From positions 1 to 64,000 of the forward strand of contig JAJZBL010000004.1 of NCBI GenBank assembly GCA_021798935.1: DNA of 64,000 nucleotides, written 5' to 3'. A program made the translations under genes and the position numbers. Source of the DNA: Microcaldota archaeon. GTDB taxonomy: Archaea; Micrarchaeota; Micrarchaeia; Micrarchaeales; Micrarchaeaceae. The notes under the pieces were generated by a model. It was not told the origin of the DNA, did not search any database, and worked only from the letters and a program-made list of their open reading frames with translations. Below, piece by piece: positions 61,545-64,000 of this stretch; the stretch's first letter is position 1, and each line of letters opens with the position of its first letter.

Positions 61545-62396
61545 ATGGCAATTGAATATCCTATTCTCTCAGGCTATCATATAGATAATATCCTTAAGCA
61601 TGAGAGCAATGAAATTGATATAAGCCTTGACTTGGGCCTGACACACTCGATGATTATAAAGTCAGATAACTCTATAAAGCTACCAGATGGCCAAACAATT
61701 GATATAGGTATACTTAAAAAAGTCAATAGGAGAAGGCAACTTGGAGACTGCTTCTTGATAAAGGACAACTCACTGCTATTCATATATTTATTTGAGAATA
61801 ATTCTTCTTACAAACTGTATGAACCAGGGATTGATCTGTCTCCGACATTATGGATTAATGGAAGTGTAATGCATATGATCTCTCATTCAGTGCCAATTGA
61901 AGAATCTAGGATGAAAGTTAAGATGCTTGGCAAATTGCATGGAAATGTGCTTGATACCTGCTTTGGACTTGGTTACTCAGCAATCGAACTTTCGAAGAGT
62001 GGTGCGGATAAAGTGCATAGTTATGAGATATCAAAAAGCTCCTTAGAGATAGCTAAGGTAAACCCATGGTCAAGAGAGGCATTTTCAAATCCAAAGATAG
62101 AACTGAACAACATGGATGTCTCTAAAGGCATAATGTCTATGAGAGTTGAAGAATACGATTTTATATTTCATGATCCTCCAAACATAAAGATGGGCGGAGA
62201 CCTTTATTCTTTAGAGTTTTACAGAGGCCTTTTCAGGGTTCTCAAACCCAATGGCATACTTTACCACTTTATAGGCAGTGGGAGGGAGAGTGCAAAGCAC
62301 AAATCCGATTATGTAAAAGGTGTAATAAGCAGGTTAGGCATGGCAGGATTTAGAAAGATAAAAAGAAGCTATGCAGGAGTAATTGCATCAAAATGA
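61545..62396 (+). CDS. Predicted archaeal methyltransferase (COG2521-like)
   Basis: This 283-aa protein has an N-terminal domain (residues ~1-120) and a class I SAM fold: GNVLDTCFGLGYSAIELSKSG near residue 140, VHSYEISKSSLEIAK, and the catalytic-region motif YDFIFHDPPNIKMGGDLYS (D-P-P) near residue 205. This arrangement matches COG2521 predicted archaeal methyltransferases. The D-P-P motif suggests amino-group methylation of a nucleic acid or small molecule. It is the first of two methyltransferases in line, with Trm5 following. Confidence 0.82.
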   Translation: MAIEYPILSGYHIDNILKHESNEIDISLDLGLTHSMIIKSDNSIKLPDGQTIDIGILKKVNRRRQLGDCFLIKDNSLLFIYLFENNSSYKLYEPGIDLSPTLWINGSVMHMISHSVPIEESRMKVKMLGKLHGNVLDTCFGLGYSAIELSKSGADKVHSYEISKSSLEIAKVNPWSREAFSNPKIELNNMDVSKGIMSMRVEEYDFIFHDPPNIKMGGDLYSLEFYRGLFRVLKPNGILYHFIGSGRESAKHKSDYVKGVISRLGMAGFRKIKRSYAGVIASK

Positions 62397-62484
62397 TAGA
62401 TTGCAGTTTTAAGGAAGATGAAAATACTAAAAGTTAAAAAGCATATTAACCAAAATTTATAGATATAGTCTGAATGTTGATTTG

Positions 62485-63558
62485 ATGGAAGAGACAACCT
62501 TTGTCAAGGTCAGAAAAACTATTGCTGAAAAGGTACGCAGGCAGCTTGTGAGCTACTCGTTGCTTAATAATAGCTTCCATATTCTTTCATATGGCAATTA
62601 TGTATATTTCCCTTTAACGGATGCTGACGCAGCAAAAGCACTGCTCAAGGATTACAGCGATAAATTGAAGATAGTAAAAAAAATTGGCGTTTCGTCTAAT
62701 AAATCGGATGAAGATTACAGGAAAGCTTTGGGCAGCATACTGACCCCAAAAGAGCTGAAGGATTTTACTAGCGGATATGATGCCTTTGGCAATATTGCTG
62801 TGATAAGCTTGCCCGACAGCTTTTCCGATAAAGAGAAGGATATTGCCAAGGTTATCCTTAATTCCAATAAAAACCTGACTACTGTACTGAAAAAAGCAGG
62901 TCCTGTAAAAGGTGTATACCGAGTCCGGCCTGTCAAATACCTTTTAGGCAAGCGCACATATATGGCAGAATATAAGGAAAATGGCTGCAGGTTTGTATTC
63001 GATGTTAGGAAGGTTTTCTTTTCCACACGGCTTGCATATGAGCGGAATAGGATATCAGACCTTGTATCTCCTGGAGAAAGTGTGATGGTCCCGTTTGCAG
63101 GTGTAGGCCCTTTTGCAATAGAGATAGCAAAGAAGCATCCAGATGCATATGTCATGGCACTGGAATTGAACAAATATGGCGTTTACTATATGAAAAGGAA
63201 TATCAAAATAAATAAAGTAACCAATGTAGATGCCGTTCTTGGAGATTTCCATGAAGCCTCAAAAGGATATAGATTGATGTTCGACCGGATTATAATGCCA
63301 CTTCCAAAGTCCAGCACCTTGTTCCTTGATGATGCAGTTGCAGTAGCAAAGAGCACTGCTATAATACATCTTTATGCTTTCTACGATAAGGATAAGATAA
63401 GCGACCTAAAGGATGAGATAGTTAAGCATGGAAAAATGAACAGGTACAAAGTAACCTTCCTTTTTGACAGGGTAGTTAGGACGTATTCAAAAAACTTGAT
63501 TGAAGTTGTGCTTGATTATCGTATTGAAAAGCAGAATAAGGTCTGGGCAATGCAATAG
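62485..63558 (+). CDS. trm5: tRNA (guanine37-N1)-methyltransferase Trm5
   Basis: This 357-aa Trm5 has an N-terminal D1-like part (FVKVRKTIAEKVRRQLVSY onward), then GVYRVRPVKYLLGKRTYMAEYKENGCRF and the D3 methyltransferase fold: VFFSTRLAYERNRIS, VMVPFAGVGPFAIEIAKKHP near residue 205, VMALELNKYGVYYMKRNI, FDRIIMPLPKSS (N/D-P-P-like loop MPLP). It methylates G37 to prevent frameshifting. ATG 62485 is preferred over TTG 62482. It lies 85 bp after the COG2521-like gene. Confidence 0.93.
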   Translation: MEETTFVKVRKTIAEKVRRQLVSYSLLNNSFHILSYGNYVYFPLTDADAAKALLKDYSDKLKIVKKIGVSSNKSDEDYRKALGSILTPKELKDFTSGYDAFGNIAVISLPDSFSDKEKDIAKVILNSNKNLTTVLKKAGPVKGVYRVRPVKYLLGKRTYMAEYKENGCRFVFDVRKVFFSTRLAYERNRISDLVSPGESVMVPFAGVGPFAIEIAKKHPDAYVMALELNKYGVYYMKRNIKINKVTNVDAVLGDFHEASKGYRLMFDRIIMPLPKSSTLFLDDAVAVAKSTAIIHLYAFYDKDKISDLKDEIVKHGKMNRYKVTFLFDRVVRTYSKNLIEVVLDYRIEKQNKVWAMQ

Positions 63559-63629
63559 CATTGTATTTATGCAATTTAATTTTTATATTTTTAAATTTTA
63601 TTAATAAAAATATTGTAAGGTGTAATTCC

Positions 63630-64000
63630 ATGCCCGTAAATAGCACAGATAACCAGAATCATAAGTATAATGGCAAAAAATCTATAAATGTAGTCACAGA
63701 CTTAAACGGGACTATAGGCAATGGCACTTTGGCGGGAAAGAATATTGATTCCTTTCAGAGGCTTATCAATCGCGGGATAAATGTAATACCTGCAACTAGC
63801 TATTCCCTAGCTTCGGCTTTTGAAACTTATTTTTCACAACTTTCTATAAAGCCGCAGATACTGATTGTTGAAAGAGGTAATGTTGTAGCTGTAAAAAAGG
63901 ATAATAAATCCGCAATAGCTAGATTTGAAAAATCAGGCATTCAGAGAGAAGATAATAATGCATATGGCTATCTCACCTATGTATTTGGCGATAGCAATGA
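63630..64000 (+). CDS. HAD-family hydrolase, 3' end beyond window
   Basis: From ATG 63630 the first 123 codons are visible, running off the window. The core INVVTDLNGTIGNGTLAG matches HAD motif I, but the second Asp of D-x-D is Asn (D-L-N-G-T). A Cof/SPP-type cap start follows with RLINRGINVIPATSYSLASAF (motif II T/S region) and ILIVERGNVVAVKKDN. Archaeal relatives are phosphoglycolate or sugar phosphatases. The Asn in place of the acid/base Asp may change or abolish phosphatase activity. A GTAAGGTG sits before the start. Confidence 0.75.
   Translation, partial: MPVNSTDNQNHKYNGKKSINVVTDLNGTIGNGTLAGKNIDSFQRLINRGINVIPATSYSLASAFETYFSQLSIKPQILIVERGNVVAVKKDNKSAIARFEKSGIQREDNNAYGYLTYVFGDSN

Overview
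The window reads as a compact, strongly A+T-rich archaeal chromosome segment. Archaeal markers are an HMf-like histone, archaeal-type S-adenosylmethionine synthetase, Trm5, archaeal TyrRS, an AsnRS-derived asparagine synthetase, AglH-like GlcNAc-1-phosphate transferase, TrmB, Lrp/AsnC and DtxR-type regulators, archaeal cytidylate kinase, and a tRNA without encoded CCA. Many first genes have a TATA-like T/A block about 25-35 bases before the start codon and no Shine-Dalgarno site, as in leaderless transcription. Several internal operon genes do have GGAGG-type sites. Tight packing, many small orphan proteins and many DPANN-like families suggest a DPANN lineage such as an acidophilic Micrarchaeota/Parvarchaeota relative. 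That placement is an inference, not something the sequence proves.

Layout. 1-1264: leader-distal part of a CRISPR array (seven 36-bp repeats, no cas genes in view), then about 750 bp of very A+T-rich noncoding DNA with iteron-like repeats. 1265-7170: FkbM methyltransferase, a DUF4143-type ATPase, a Nudix/isochorismatase-fold pair, Sua5, and an acidic orphan protein. 7340-17640: fused chorismate mutase-prephenate dehydrogenase, MFS transporter, FAD oxidoreductase, EEP nuclease/phosphatase, a second DUF4143-type ATPase with a damaged 5' end, two DMT-type permeases, a GNAT enzyme and TyrRS. 17750-19840: DUF167 protein and an IS200/IS605 element (tnpA-tnpB) with recognisable end hairpins. 19890-32440: GT2 glycosyltransferase, truncated PEP-synthase-like protein, PRPP synthetase, radical SAM/cytidylate kinase pair, TrmB regulator, AhpD-like protein, SufU scaffold, and membrane and coiled-coil proteins. 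32550-44940: phosphodiesterase, FKBP, divergent asparagine synthetase/AsnC pair, endonuclease IV, tailed histone, AglH-like enzyme, tRNA-Arg(GCG), AbrB-like protein, S66 peptidase, RsgA GTPase, GalT-like protein. 44975-49671: small membrane genes, a metal-homeostasis cluster (DtxR regulator, Ni/Co-type permease, His-rich methyltransferase), lipoate ligase-like protein, Nudix and Ham1 enzymes. 49917-64000: anchored beta-propeller surface protein, SWIM-finger protein, uracil-DNA glycosylase, NAD kinase, S41 protease, a tightly coupled SAM synthetase-zinc ribbon-thioesterase operon, orphan genes, BofA-like protein, COG2521-like methyltransferase, Trm5, and a HAD phosphatase cut by the window edge.

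Together the genes cover tRNA modification and charging (Sua5, Trm5, TyrRS, tRNA-Arg), nucleotide and NAD metabolism and sanitation (Prs, Cmk, NadK, Nudix, Ham1), base-excision repair (Nfo, UDG), surface glycosylation (AglH-like, GT2, GalT-like, FkbM) and one-carbon/SAM supply. No single large novel system is evident. The most unusual items are the iteron-like block next to the CRISPR array, the histone with a basic C-terminal tail, the transposase whose HUH histidines are both tyrosine, the metal cluster with an H-x2-H-x2-H-x2-H methyltransferase, the SAM-synthetase operon with one-base overlaps, and RsgA in an archaeon.
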